Shown piece after piece: positions 51,701 through 60,952 of a DNA stretch of 64,000 nucleotides. The notes beneath the pieces are model-generated. The model saw only the letters and a program-made list of their open reading frames with translations, ran no database searches and was not told the DNA's origin. Origin of the DNA: Rhododendron vialii. Taxonomy: Eukaryota > Streptophyta > Magnoliopsida > Ericales > Ericaceae. Where the stretch lies: the NCBI RefSeq assembly GCF_030253575.1, contig NC_080568.1, positions 35,397,501 through 35,461,500 on the forward strand, given 5' to 3'. The first letter of the stretch is position 1, and each line of letters starts with the position of its first letter. The position numbers and the translations under genes were made by a program.

Positions 51701-52641
51701 CTCTTATCATTGCACACATGCTTTGTAGCCCCTGAGTCGATCCACCAGTTATCAGCATCCTCGAGAACATTAATCTCGGATATTACAGCCACAAAGTTAT
51801 TCTTTGAACTCGATGCCCCTGGATCATTCTTCTTGTTGGACTTGCAGTCCTTCTTGAAGTGCCCTGGCTGACCGCAACGCCAACATACAACTTTTGGCTT
51901 TTTCCCTTTTGGTTCATCACCACGGTCATCGCCCTTTCGAGCTTTCTGCTTCTGTTTACCTTTACCCTTGTTGGTACTCTTTCCTCCCTCCACCACATGG
52001 ATCTTGGAGATATTATCTCCAAGTTCCTCCTTTTCTTGACGCTTTGACTCTTCCTCCACCCGAAGATGGACAGCCAATTGTTCCAACGTAAGATCTTCAG
52101 TTTTGTGTTTAAGAGTTTTCTTATACTCTTTCCAGGAGGGAGGAAGTTTATCAATCACAGATGACACTATGATCGATTCATCCATGTTCATGTTCTTAAC
52201 CTTAAACTGATTTAAGATATGCTGAATTTCATGCAACTGATCAATCACAGACTTGTTATCAATCATTTTGTAGTTCATAAATTGACTGACCAGAAATTTC
52301 TTACTTGTTGCATCTTCAGTCAAATACCTCCCTTCCAAGGAATCCCACATCTTCTTTGCAGTCTCCGTATCCGAATACACATCGAACAAAGCATCCGAAA
52401 GTGCATTCAGAATATGACCCTTGCAAATGTAGTCATCACTTTCAAACTTCTTCCTCACACGAGCCTCCTCCAATGTTTCATCTTCATTCTCCTCCGGAAA
52501 GGGGTTGGTGAGAACATACACTACTTTGAGAGTCGTAAGCAAAAAATGCAACTTCTTTTGCCAACGTCTGAAGTTACCGCCATCAAACTTGTCCAATTTC
52601 ACGAAATCTTGAGTCAACGCTCGCAACGATTTTGAAGCCAT
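48745..52641 (-). CDS. Copia gag-pol polyprotein
   Basis: One frame of 1298 aa from the ATG at 52641, 21 nt downstream of the 5' LTR. Order of domains: gag (KFDGGNFRRW near 20; UBN2-like), zinc knuckle CWRCGQPGHFKKDC near 252-266, aspartic protease WIDSGATKHVC near 300, and integrase with an HHCC-type zinc module, then LVHSDVCDM, FIDDYSKYCYVYLL and YTPQQNGVAERKNRTL. Then reverse transcriptase with YVDDMLIF near 984 and RNase H with EGYTDASW and DSTMAAEFVAL near 1145-1190. Integrase before reverse transcriptase defines Ty1/copia. No stop or frameshift; all visible catalytic residues are present. Confidence 0.96.
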   Translation of the reverse strand: MASKSLRALTQDFVKLDKFDGGNFRRWQKKLHFLLTTLKVVYVLTNPFPEENEDETLEEARVRKKFESDDYICKGHILNALSDALFDVYSDTETAKKMWDSLEGRYLTEDATSKKFLVSQFMNYKMIDNKSVIDQLHEIQHILNQFKVKNMNMDESIIVSSVIDKLPPSWKEYKKTLKHKTEDLTLEQLAVHLRVEEESKRQEKEELGDNISKIHVVEGGKSTNKGKGKQKQKARKGDDRGDEPKGKKPKVVCWRCGQPGHFKKDCKSNKKNDPGASSSKNNFVAVISEINVLEDADNWWIDSGATKHVCNDKRFFTDYESVEDGTVLYMGNSSTALIKGKGKVDLEFTSGKILTLTDVYYVPEVRKNLVSGSLLNKHGFKLVFESGKFVLSKSGTFVGKGYLYEGMFKLNINNTVAISAYLIDSLSLWHNRLGHVNTRKMDTMVKLDLIPKYDVYMVDKCKVCSLTKITRVPFPKIERTTTLLELVHSDVCDMHSTPTRGGKEYFVTFIDDYSKYCYVYLLHSKDEVLEKFIAFKTEVENQCGTKIKRLRSDRGGEYHFPDYCESVGIIHEKTAPYTPQQNGVAERKNRTLTEMVNAMLSNSGLSSGMWGEAILTAAYILNRVPLKKSNITPYELWKRKKPNLSYFKTWGCRAIVRLPKPKRKKLGEKGIECIFIGYALLSKAYRFLVSEPNDSVGVNTIIESRDAVFYENRFVSIPKVPNQENEPDSVESDIEAEPSEYDGLRRSKRARVAKSFGPDFIVYLVEGTRETADNHFMISLHVESDPLTIGEAMKSQDYAFWKEAIQDEMDSIMGNNTWVLADLPPGSKAIGCKWIFKKKMRVDGTIDKFKARLVAKGFTQKEGIDYFDTYAPVARISTIRVLIALTSIYKLEIHQMDVKTAFLNGELDEEIYMEQPEGFVVQGQEHKVCKLVKSLYGLKQAPKQWHEKFDKVIVSNGFRIHQSDKCVYSKFSGNQGVIICLYVDDMLIFGTDLESIQSTKDILSSSFSIKDMGVADVILGIRIKRQKGNLILSQSHYIEKVLKKFNHFDCTPISTPFDPHVKLYPNTGRAISQLEYSRVIGSLMYAMTCTRPDIAYAVGKLSRYTHNPSDVHWHAVNRVLRYLKKTIDYGMVYSGYPSVLEGYTDASWITENEDHLSTSGWVFTLGGGAVSWGSKKQSLITDSTMAAEFVALAAGSKEAEWLRSMLWEIPMWPKPMPPISLHCDSQSTLSRAYSQVYNGKSRHIGLRHSYVRNLITDGVITIDYVKSSQNLADPLTKGLARDLMWRTSQGMGLKPIEI

Positions 52642-52647
52642 GGTAGA

Positions 52648-52772
52648 AATACTGTTTTCGATTGTTAGTGCAAAAATTGGAACCTTCAAAATCTGGAGCC
52701 TTCTGAAACTTGAACAAACTGATGGAAACCGCTTCGAGTCACGTTACGTCGTCGCTTTCCGAAAACAGTATT
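52648..52772 (-). other. Leader/LTR inverted repeat, possible priming hairpin
   Basis: In the sense strand the leader directly after the 5' LTR reads AT then CGAAAACAGTATT (52660-52648). The LTR contains its exact 13-nt complement AATACTGTTTTCG at 52772-52760, with 99 nt between, plus G.U pairs at both ends. No initiator-Met tRNA primer site (TGGTATCAGAGC) is present at the LTR edge. Confidence 0.6.
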
Positions 52773-53368
52773 CGCCCCCACCAATTGGTGTGCACCGGGT
52801 TACAGCGAATCTGTTCTGAGGATAAAACGAAGCCCGATCAATGATCTTCTGCCTGCGTCCGCACAAACGAAGGACAGACAGAATACCGAGCCTATGAGAA
52901 TCAATTGAACCAAGTACTGTTAATTCCGTTTCTGCAGAATAACGGAATAACAGTATAGAAAACAACGAGACAGAGAAGCATGAGAGTTTCTGGATATTTT
53001 ATTGGTGTGTCAAATGAATTAACCAATGGCCTATTTATAGACTTATAGGCACCCTTACGTGAAAGGTTGTGTCTTTTGTAAACACACATTAGAAAGGGTA
53101 TGTCTTTTGGAGACAATTAATTATGAGAAAGGATCATGCCTTTTAGTAGGCACCCTTTCATGCAAATAATTAATTAGGAAGAGTCATGCCTCATGGAGGC
53201 ACCTCCATGTATCACATCCCTTCCTAACATTCACACCCCATTCTAATAGTCACACCCTAAGTTAATAGGTGTAATAACTATTCACGTAAAGTCATACCCC
53301 ATGTGAAAAGGTGTCGCACCTTTTCACGAATAACCTCCCGCAACCTTTTATTTTGAAAAACTCCAACA
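52663..53368 (-). repeat. 5' LTR of the copia element
   Basis: 706 bp. The sense-strand TATA box TATAAATAGGCC lies at about 53029-53040, placing transcription start near 53000. Adjacent to TSD ATTAC on the right. Confidence 0.95.
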
Positions 53369-53373
53369 ATTAC

Positions 53374-54960
53374 AAAAAGAAAATTGTTTGAGACACAAAA
53401 AGGGTTAAAAAGTAACAAGTGACAGTCCTGCTGGTGCCAACATGATGCAGATCACGTCAGAGGAACAAGGGAGAACAGTTTTCTCAGAAAACCTATGAAA
53501 ATGGTTCTGGGTTATTGTGCACTCGAGTCTATACCCGCTTGATCGCTTGAATGGTAAGGTCGATTGCTTGATAAGTCTTAGTTAGGTCCATGACGACCAT
53601 AGCAATGCAATGCCTTGGATGGTAAGGTCGATTGCTTGGTAAGTCACTTGTCTTGAAGACAAAAAGCAATGCCTTAAGTCTTCCTCCTTATTCTGACGTA
53701 CCCACTGAGCAGCTTACCATCTGCTTGTTCTCACGCTTGCATTTACTAAAGCATCATCACCAAAGACCCTTTTCACGTACAAGTTAGCAGCAAGGAACCC
53801 ATACACACCGTCCAATGCCAACCTGATTAGCAACCAGCGAAAATGATGAGACGTGGGCCTAGAAAAAATTGATGACCATTGAGAACCAAACTAGCAGATA
53901 CTAAGATGCCATTGGACATTAATTAATTATAACTGCGACCAACAAGAAGTAAATTGATGCCAATGTACATCAAGCAGCTACTATGATGATAGAACCAAAT
54001 ATATGAAGTGGTTGGAAGGAGATAGTGAAGGGCAATGAGTTCTTAATAACTTCCGGTGGAGTCGGGCAATTCATACTTGTGGACATAACGGGATAGTACA
54101 GAAATTCCTTCTTATCATGAAAAACAGTGTTCAGTACTGCTACATGAAAAGAAGAAGAAGAAGGTAATAGGCATATATTCATTAAAAGTTGAAGCAAGAA
54201 TGCACCACGCGAGCATCTTAAGTTTAGAACTCGGGTATTGAACGAAAAGCACAAAGAATGAAAAAATATATCCACAATGCCTATGGGGAGGTGACTACAG
54301 CTAAACATCAAGCTTCTTAAACCTGTTAATTATGGCAATTTAGAAAGGCAGAAGAGCATGAACTCAAAATATATATGGATGCAGAATGCTGCAAGTGCTT
54401 CCATCCGCTCCCTAATGAATTGAGTTGCTAGGAGGACGCTGACTTATAACCAATCAAGCAAGAAAACATCTACACACGCACGCAAAAGGCATATAATAAC
54501 TTAATTCTTGCAGAGAAACAACAAAATGGAGTGGGGATCGATATAGATTAATTCTCTGGAGTCCTTGTCCATGGAATAAATGAATTAACAGTGTTCCCTT
54601 ATAATGCTTAAGTCCTTCGATCGCAGAGGCAAGTGCTGGCGTTCTTTTCTTGGTCGAAGTGAAATGAACATGCAGTGTATGTCCAAGGCTTCGATCTCCA
54701 TTTTCTACTAATCGAATCTACTCTTATCTAATCATACACAAGCAAAAAATTGAAACTGCATCCGAGAATTTAGAACAAATCAGTAAAGCCTATACGATCA
54801 TTCAACAAATTTGGACGTAACCTGTGGATCCGTGAATGTAACAGTGAGATATAATGAAATTACTGAACCTTTATTCTGTGGAATTATAAAGAATAATTTG
54901 ATGGAGGTATTCAACAGCTACTAAGTCAGCGCGGAAGCTTGCGAAGAAATGGACGTCTCC
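53374..54960. other. Region right of the copia element
   Basis: No supported gene. GGTAAGGTCGATTGCTTG is repeated near 53552 and 53620. If the EXO70 leader is spliced from near 54.98 kb, this is intron. Confidence 0.35.
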
Positions 54961-54974
54961 TTCCGGTTTAATCT

Positions 54975-55050
54975 TTAGAGTTACTTACTGATCTAGAGAA
55001 ACAAGCAGTTTCCCACGAGAGAAAGAAGTGGGGGCCGTTTATAGTATCAA
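54975..55050 (-). promoter_or_regulatory. Candidate minus-strand promoter and first 5'-UTR exon
   Basis: On the minus strand ACTATAAACGGCCCCCAC (TATA-like, about 55028-55045) is followed by a pyrimidine-rich leader (CTTCTTTCTCTCGTGGG). Then, about 60 nt on, comes the consensus donor GATCA/GTAAGT. The next minus-strand gene is EXO70, with a good acceptor at 46143. This could be the EXO70 promoter with an 8.8-kb leader intron (about 2.9 kb before the copia insertion). Inference. Confidence 0.35.
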
Positions 55051-55814
55051 CCACTTCTGGCCTTCGATTTCATTGGCCTCAATAGGCCCAGCCGCCCAAG
55101 GTGGTTTGATTAAATAACTAAGGGCCAAAATCCAAGATTCCGATCGATTTCATACAAATACTGAATACTGAAACAAACACGTATTACATTCCTTGTTTAG
55201 GACTTCACATCTTATCCAAATACGCACGTACCTAGCGAGAAAACCAAATTTACTTAGAGCATCCACGTTGTAATAAGCAAATTGGTATAGATAAGCAAAC
55301 TTAACAACAATACTAAAAAAAATACCTCACATTGTAATAAACAAAGTTATAAGTCTTTTAGCAAATAATCAAATTCCATCCATTCCATAACCAAACTTAA
55401 CAACTTTTACTAATAACCAAAACTCAATAACCAAACCCAATAACCAAACTCAAAACTAAAAAACTAAAAAACACTCCACATTAGAATCGTCTCATTGAGA
55501 CGAATAATTTAGTGTGGTCGGGTGCGTGATTAAAACTCGTTTGCAATTGGACATAGGTGCATTGCGTATTGTGGGATTTTTTTTTATAGAGATGCAAAAA
55601 TAACCAATGTGGACTTGTTAAGTTTGATTATGAACTAAATAGATAATCAAATGCTGACGTGGCACATTTTGGTTATTGATTTTGATTATTCTCATTGCGG
55701 ATGCTCTTACAACTTGATCATATATATGTACAAGTTTTTCAACACTTCGCTTAATTAGTCGGTCTTTCCTAGCTAGATTTGTGAAGATATATATATGTAT
55801 ATATATATATACAG

Positions 55815-56100
55815 GGCGGTTCCGGGGACATCCAAAAAAATACCTCATAGTTTCTGATCAAATTTTGATGATCCGAGCCGCTCAATGTGATCAGAACGTG
55901 ATTTTATGGTTTTAAGGGTACCGTGAGAAATTAGCAAAAAAAAAAGACAGGGAAGGACTTGATCCGAACAGTTTTGAAAAGTTTTTTATTGAACGGTTCA
56001 AATAAAAACTGCTCAAATCAAGCCTTTTCCAGTCATTTTTTGCTAATTTCTTGAAGGCACCCTTAAAATCACATTATGCACACATTGAACGGTTACGGTT
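55815..56100. mobile_element. Fold-back element, left member of a pair
   Basis: Left arm GGGACATCCAAAAAAATACC through GAGAAATTAGCAAAAAA, right arm TTTTTTGCTAATTTCTTGAA through GGTTCAAGGGACACCC; the arms pair imperfectly. It is a diverged copy of the element at 56101-56453. Confidence 0.65.
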
Positions 56101-56453
56101 CAAGGGACACCCAAAAAAACACCCCAAATCTCAATTTCATAGTTTCCAATCAAATTTTTATGATCTGAACTGTTCAATGTGTGCAGAATGTGATTTTGAG
56201 GGTGCCCGCGAGAAATTAGCAAAAAAAAATGAACGGAAAAGGCTTGATTTGAACAGTTTTTATTTAAACCGTTTAATAAAAAGCTGTTCAAAACTGTTCA
56301 GATTAAGCCCTTTCCGGCCATTTTTTTTTGCTAATTTCTCGTAAGCACCCTTAAAATCACATTCTGCACACATTGTAGGGTTCAAATCATAAAAATTTGA
56401 TCGAAAACTATGAGATTGCGATTTGGGGTGTTTTTTTGGGTGTCCCTTGACCC
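56101..56453. mobile_element. Fold-back element, right member of a pair
   Basis: Left CAAGGGACACCCAAAAAAAC then CCCAAATC; right GATTTGGGGTGTTTTTTTGG then GTGTCCCTTGA. The arms of about 170 bp are closely complementary throughout, including AATGTGTGCAGAATGTGATT and GCTAATTTCTCG. It lies end to end with its relative on the left, sharing the ACGGTTCAAGGGACACCC boundary. Confidence 0.8.
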
Positions 56454-56749
56454 GCCCCGTATGTGTATATATATATATATAGGGGCGGACCAACGTTGGA
56501 GCACGAGCCCCACGCCTTTTTAAAAAAATAATAATAAAAAAAATTTAGATACATACATATTTTGACGAAGAATTTAGGTGGAGGCCGCTTTGGACCAATA
56601 ATAAAAATTTAGCATTTTTGGCTTTGGATTTGCTAGTCAACAGCATTTTCTTAAAGCTTGACAACAGAGGTTTGAGTTTTGGTGGAAGCATATATATGTT
56701 CTGTTATTCTGTTGACGATCTATAGATGTATATACTTTTTGAGAAAGAT

Positions 56750-56854
56750 CTTGCAAGATGGATGTTGTAGGTTAGTTGGCAACAACACATGTTTTAAGGC
56801 TTGAAAAACATGAGTTCAACTCTTGTGTCTAACATTGGAACTTTTTTTTTTTAA
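56750..56854 (+). repeat. tRNA-derived SINE
   Basis: A box TAGGTTAGTTGGCAACAAC, B box GAGTTCAACTCTTG about 45 nt downstream, and a T-rich end. The boxes and spacing fit a Pol III promoter of tRNA origin. Short and unclassified. Confidence 0.5.
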
Positions 56855-57317
56855 CCTTCTCTTAGAAACTATGGCTTTGTTTGGAACCTGGGGAAAGAAT
56901 TCAGGAAAGAATAAAAATAATTGTTTTGAAGGAAATTAGAGAAAACTTGAAAGAAAAATTAAGAAGAAATTTGAATTGAGATTCTCTTTTTAAATTCTCT
57001 CTTTTTCCCCACTTCTTTCCACAAATCCACACATAACCTAAACATATAGTAACAACTTTATGTTTGTCACTAAAATTGTGAAAAATCGGTTGCGGAATAG
57101 AATGAGTGATCAATATTCAATGGTTGAATGATAATTAGTGGTATACATTCAAAGAAATATTTTAAAAATTGTGAATAATAATAGGTGCCTCCAATATAAT
57201 CCGTCACTGTGTATAGCATACTCCAAATCCTTCAAGGACTTGTAGACTCACGGCCAGTTATCCACACACACACACAGATATAAGCAAAATTATGTGAGTT
57301 GGCCGGAGAAAGAGAGA

Positions 57318-57707
57318 ATGGAGGAAGAAGAAGATGACGACGAACCGCACCAGATTCCTTCGGTGCTGAAAACACTAGTGTTTGCATGCATGGCCGGTGC
57401 AGTCACATGGATGATTGTGACGGACAATATAAATCACGCAATAGACATAGTCAAACAACATCAGTGGTGGGGATTTGCAACGCATCTGATAGCCACCATC
57501 TTCCTCAGCATGGCAGCTCTTATTCTACTTGTCATATCCATATTCAGTTGCGCCAATATGTTCCAACAATATTGCAATCGTAAAACCACATACGTGTCTA
57601 CTGATGATGAAGAGCGCCCATTACTGGTTGAAACCGATGAAATTCAGATAATCAGTCCCGCTAGTCCCCCATTGCCATGCAGTAGTAGCCCAATACTACA
57701 ATTGTAA
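57318..57707 (+). CDS. Unknown two-helix membrane protein
   Basis: 129 aa from the ATG at 57318; the earlier in-frame GTG is ignored and the ATG at 57292 is followed by a stop. The N-terminus is very acidic (MEEEEDDDEPHQ). Two hydrophobic segments follow, at about 16-32 (VLKTLVFACMAGAVTWMIV) and 53-77 (ATHLIATIFLSMAALILLVI), joined by a loop with KQHQWWG. The polar tail holds STDDEERPLLVETDE and ends in Pro/Ser-rich sequence. I do not recognise the family. The composition, clean start and absence of internal stops support a real gene; single exon. A Stowaway MITE lies 99 bp downstream, possibly in its 3' UTR. Confidence 0.65.
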   Translation: MEEEEDDDEPHQIPSVLKTLVFACMAGAVTWMIVTDNINHAIDIVKQHQWWGFATHLIATIFLSMAALILLVISIFSCANMFQQYCNRKTTYVSTDDEERPLLVETDEIQIISPASPPLPCSSSPILQL

Positions 57708-57805
57708 CTCGATCTATTCGTTTTTGCTGTTGCATGATTTTTTTTGGATATTATTTCGGCCTATCTTATAGCATCAATGTGAGGGCTTGTTTGCCTTGCC
57801 TAGTA

Positions 57806-58082
57806 CTCCCTCCGTTCCTTTTTAACTGTCCTGCTTCGTAATTCCAACTTATTAAAAAGAAAAAAGACATCATCATTATATTTTCACATCAACTTTTTCC
57901 TCTACTTTCTCTACTTACCCATCATCATTACACTTTTACTCACTTACTTTTCAAAAAGAAATATACTTTTAGGGATAAAATAGACAATGCACCAACTTTT
58001 ACTCACTAACTTTACAAAATGGACACTTATTAAGGGACAACCCAAAATGAAATACTGGACTCTAAAAAAGGGACGGAGGGAG
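57806..58082. mobile_element. Stowaway MITE (Tc1/mariner type)
   Basis: Ends CTCCCTCCGTTCC and GGGACGGAGGGAG, flanked by TA on both sides: the standard Stowaway signature. 277 bp with paired interior (AAGAAATATAC, CATCATCATTA) and no coding. Confidence 0.92.
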
Positions 58083-58530
58083 TACTATTTTGTTAAGCCC
58101 TTCGTCTTTGAAACCTATTTTGTTGTGTGTCAGTGTGTGTTTGGTTTACTGATCCTAGACACACTACAATTAGGTCTTCCACGAGTAGTTTTTCTAATAA
58201 CTTGGATGTCGAGGCAAACACTTTGATTAATTTTGAGGGATCAATTTTATCATCCATTAGCGGAAAGCCCATTTAAAATCGGTGTCAAGTCCCGTATGAG
58301 CTGAGCACATCAATAGTTGATATCTCAAAACTGAAACCTAATTTTGGAGGGAGCAAAATCATAGATTTCATGTTTTGATCACCCAGCAACCTCTTGTGGA
58401 TAAACCATATACAGTAAATCAATGCATCGATGCATCCCCACTAAATCATTGTCAGTTGAAAATTCTCAGTCTGCTAACTCTTAAGATTATTAATGAAGGG
58501 TTAGTGTCACACCCCACCCCAGGCCAACAC

Positions 58531-58968
58531 TCAAATGAGCTCAAACCGACGTGAGGGTGCAACATCAACCACCAACCCATTTCTATAACTCTTTTGACGA
58601 TCTTGCGCAATTTTTAAACGCTCCCTTATAATTTGAACTCCATCAATGGTTTGTTTAACCATTTCAGGACCTAGCCTCTGATCCTCGCCTAATTGCTCCA
58701 TTTGCTGAGCCAACATTTGTCACTCACCAACATCGTTCCAACAAATTGATGTCCTGCACCTCCTGCCATATAAAGCCTCATACGGTGGCATGCCAATGCT
58801 GCTGTGATAACTATTATTGTAGGCAAACTCAATCAACGGCAAATATTCATCCCAGCTGCCCTTAAAATCAAGAACACACGCCCTCAGCATATCCTCCAAA
58901 GTCTGAATGGTCCGTTTAGATTGCTCGTCGGTTTGATGATGAAAAGCTGTACTAAATTTCAGATAAGT
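58531..58968 (-). pseudogene. Ty3/gypsy integrase C-terminal part
   Basis: Minus strand: [60 protein letters not shown], then one stop, then LGPEMVKQT..IRERLKIAQDRQKSY. This is the second half of a chromovirus-like integrase. The catalytic Glu expected after the HPQTDGQ-type motif region is in a degraded context and the frame has a stop. Confidence 0.85.
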
Positions 58969-59062
58969 ACACTCAAATTTACGTCAGTGAGATTGTTAGA
59001 TTGCATGGAGCGCCTTTGACTATTGTTAGTGACAGAGATCCGAAGTTTACTTTCAGATTTTA
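58966..59062 (+). pseudogene. Ty3/gypsy integrase core part, inverted relative to the rest
   Basis: Plus strand: [20 protein letters not shown] and [13 protein letters not shown], then a stop. In an intact element this precedes LKFSTAFH by about 15-20 residues on the same strand; here the two pieces are head to head at about 58966. Confidence 0.8.
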
Positions 59063-60347
59063 GGTGAGTGAAATCAAATCATTTTTTTGACTTGACCGAA
59101 TTCTTTTAATTGAGACTAAGATAAATACAAAAAAGAATAATGGTATGTGTGCATGTGCCTAGCAACGTGTAAGCTAGAAATGAGGTAAAGAGAAGACTTT
59201 GAACAAAGCAAAAGAATTTAAGTGTGGACATGTGTCTCGTTTCAAGACTCTCACATATGCCGAGTCTTTGTGGTCTTTTAAAGGGGAGGAGTGGGTATTG
59301 GCGGTGCTCATTTTGTAGTCAGAGGAGAAGTCGAGAGAGTGGAGCAATCGTCCGACCGATCGCAGTGATGCATATCGTAGCAATTTCGGTCGGTCATTTG
59401 CTGTGAAGTGTGTATTGCGGTGGCGATTTGAGGGTGAGTATGAGATACATGTTTTTTGTACAATACTAATGTTGGGTTTTTGTTGGTTGTGTTATGTGCG
59501 GTGACTGTATGTTGTGAAACTGTTTGGTATGTGAAGGGGTGACTAGGCTAGTAAGCTATGCCAAAAGACAAGTTGGCCAATGGGCTGTGGTGAGGCTAGT
59601 GAGGTGGTACGTCACCCATCATATACCGAGGAGGACCGGATATGTGGTTCCATTTATGTGGAATGTGTTATATTCGTGGTTGATGTTAATACGTGGTGGT
59701 TGGTGTTGTGTAGTTTATTTGGTGTTGATATTGTACACGTTATTATGTCTCACACACTCTTGGAGTCCTTTGGACTCCAAATTTCAGGTTGGTTAGCGGG
59801 CCAGGTGTTAGTGGTGTGAGCTTGTTTGAGTTGCTGCGAGAGTGGGTGGTTGCTTATTTATTTTAGAGATGGCTGTAAATTGTATAGTTTTTGGAATAAA
59901 AGACACATTGTAGTCTTTCTAATATCGGGTGCTTGAGGATCCGGGTCGTTTCAGTTAGTCGATCCAAGTGGTAATGAACGGATGCTTCTATATCAAGGCT
60001 CGATGGCAAATAAAGGCTTGCAACAAATATCATGAATATTTAAAGCAAATTCAAAGACAACATCAAATAATGACGGAAGTTAGAAATAAAATATATTTTT
60101 TTAAAGAACATATTTTTTAAAGTCCTCGTTTGGTGGACACGACAATTATTTTAAAATAGAAGTATTAGTTGAATTAGGATTGAGAAAATTGGGAGAAATA
60201 AGGTGGAAGGAAAGTTACTTCAACATTTAAGACTCTTTTGGTTTTATTTTAGAACTCACCATTGAAGAAGAGAGAGTCTTATTAATTTTACAACCAACTT
60301 TTAACAACTTTTTGATGTTAAAATGACCAAATAACTATAGTCATTCA

Positions 60348-60552
60348 AAAATGCTACGCGCACAATCGTTGTGTTGGTTGTGCACCTAATTTTGGCCATT
60401 CAGATTTGTTTGAATGGTCTAGATTTAAAAAAAAACTCTTCCAGGGAAAATTTTGAGCGAGTCCTAATCATTTATTACAACAATAGATGGATAGAGATAG
60501 GTTGTGTGTTGTGTTCTACACAACGATTGTGTGTGTAGCACTCATTTTCGAT
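60348..60552. mobile_element. Fold-back MITE, GCACAATCGTTGTGT ends
   Basis: AAAATGCTACGCGCACAATC then GTTGTGT on the left; ACACAACGATTGTGTGTGTA then GCACTCATTTT on the right, inverted. About 205 bp. Nothing else identified in 59959-60347. Confidence 0.75.
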
Positions 60553-60674
60553 CCCCATTAGACATGCTCTTACAAGCATGAGTTACAATATCCACTCTCA
60601 CTGAGGGTAAAAAATTTCGATTCCACTTCCGCGTAAACGAAGCTTTGGATGGAATACCTATATAAGGGACTCTG

Positions 60675-60812
60675 ATTTACGGTGTGGTCATGAGCTAAGG
60701 TTTGGAGTTGGTGGAATCGATCCATCTATAAGGTTGTGAGTTCAACTCCCGACCACCATCCCTACCGCCATACCCCTTAGAGATAAGCTAGTGTAGGATT
60801 TGCTATCTTAAA
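60675..60812 (+). repeat. tRNA-derived SINE with A tail
   Basis: An A-box-like TGGTCATGAGCTAAGG followed about 45 nt later by B box GTGAGTTCAACTCCC, a body of about 70 bp, then an A run at 60801-60811. The layout is that of a plant SINE. Confidence 0.55.
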
Positions 60813-60952
60813 AAAAAAAAGACTAACCGGTGGTTATTTTGGGCTGAATAGATTAATGATCAAGAACTTATTGTATTTGGGTAAAGATTCATTATTTATT
60901 CATAGTAAAAACTGTCCATTGTCGCTTGCTTTAGACTCTTTAACTATATTAA

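Larger units (their letters stand above)
47480..53368 (-). mobile_element. Complete Ty1/copia retrotransposon with TSD ATTAC
   Basis: 5889 bp on the minus strand, flanked by ATTAC at 47475-47479 and 53369-53373. Two 706-bp LTRs start TGTTAG and end CCAACA on the plus strand. I see about four differences between them, all near the inner/outer end. Between them lies one unbroken gag-pol frame. A purine tract (ATGGTGGGGGAT on the minus strand) precedes the 3' LTR. All parts needed for movement look intact, so the insertion is recent and the element may be autonomous. Confidence 0.97.
58505..59953. mobile_element. Ty3/gypsy-derived TG..CA unit with TSD GTTAG
   Basis: Begins TGTCACACCCCACCCCAGG and ends GGGTCGTTTCA, flanked by GTTAG at 58500-58504 and 59954-59958. 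It contains two gypsy integrase pieces in opposite directions (listed separately) and about 880 bp of LTR-like sequence with TTGGAATAAAAGACACATTG. No second LTR was found. It reads as one LTR-bounded insertion that was internally rearranged. Confidence 0.7.

Noticed and set aside
52219-52635. 138-codon plus-strand frame opposite copia gag
   Set aside because: Antisense shadow of the intact gag-pol frame.
53970-54311. 113-codon minus-strand frame
   Set aside because: No recognisable motif, Kozak context or splice partner; treated as chance in the possible leader intron.
56051-56493. Open frames on both strands sharing KGHPKKHPKSQ peptides
   Set aside because: By-products of the paired fold-back elements, not genes.
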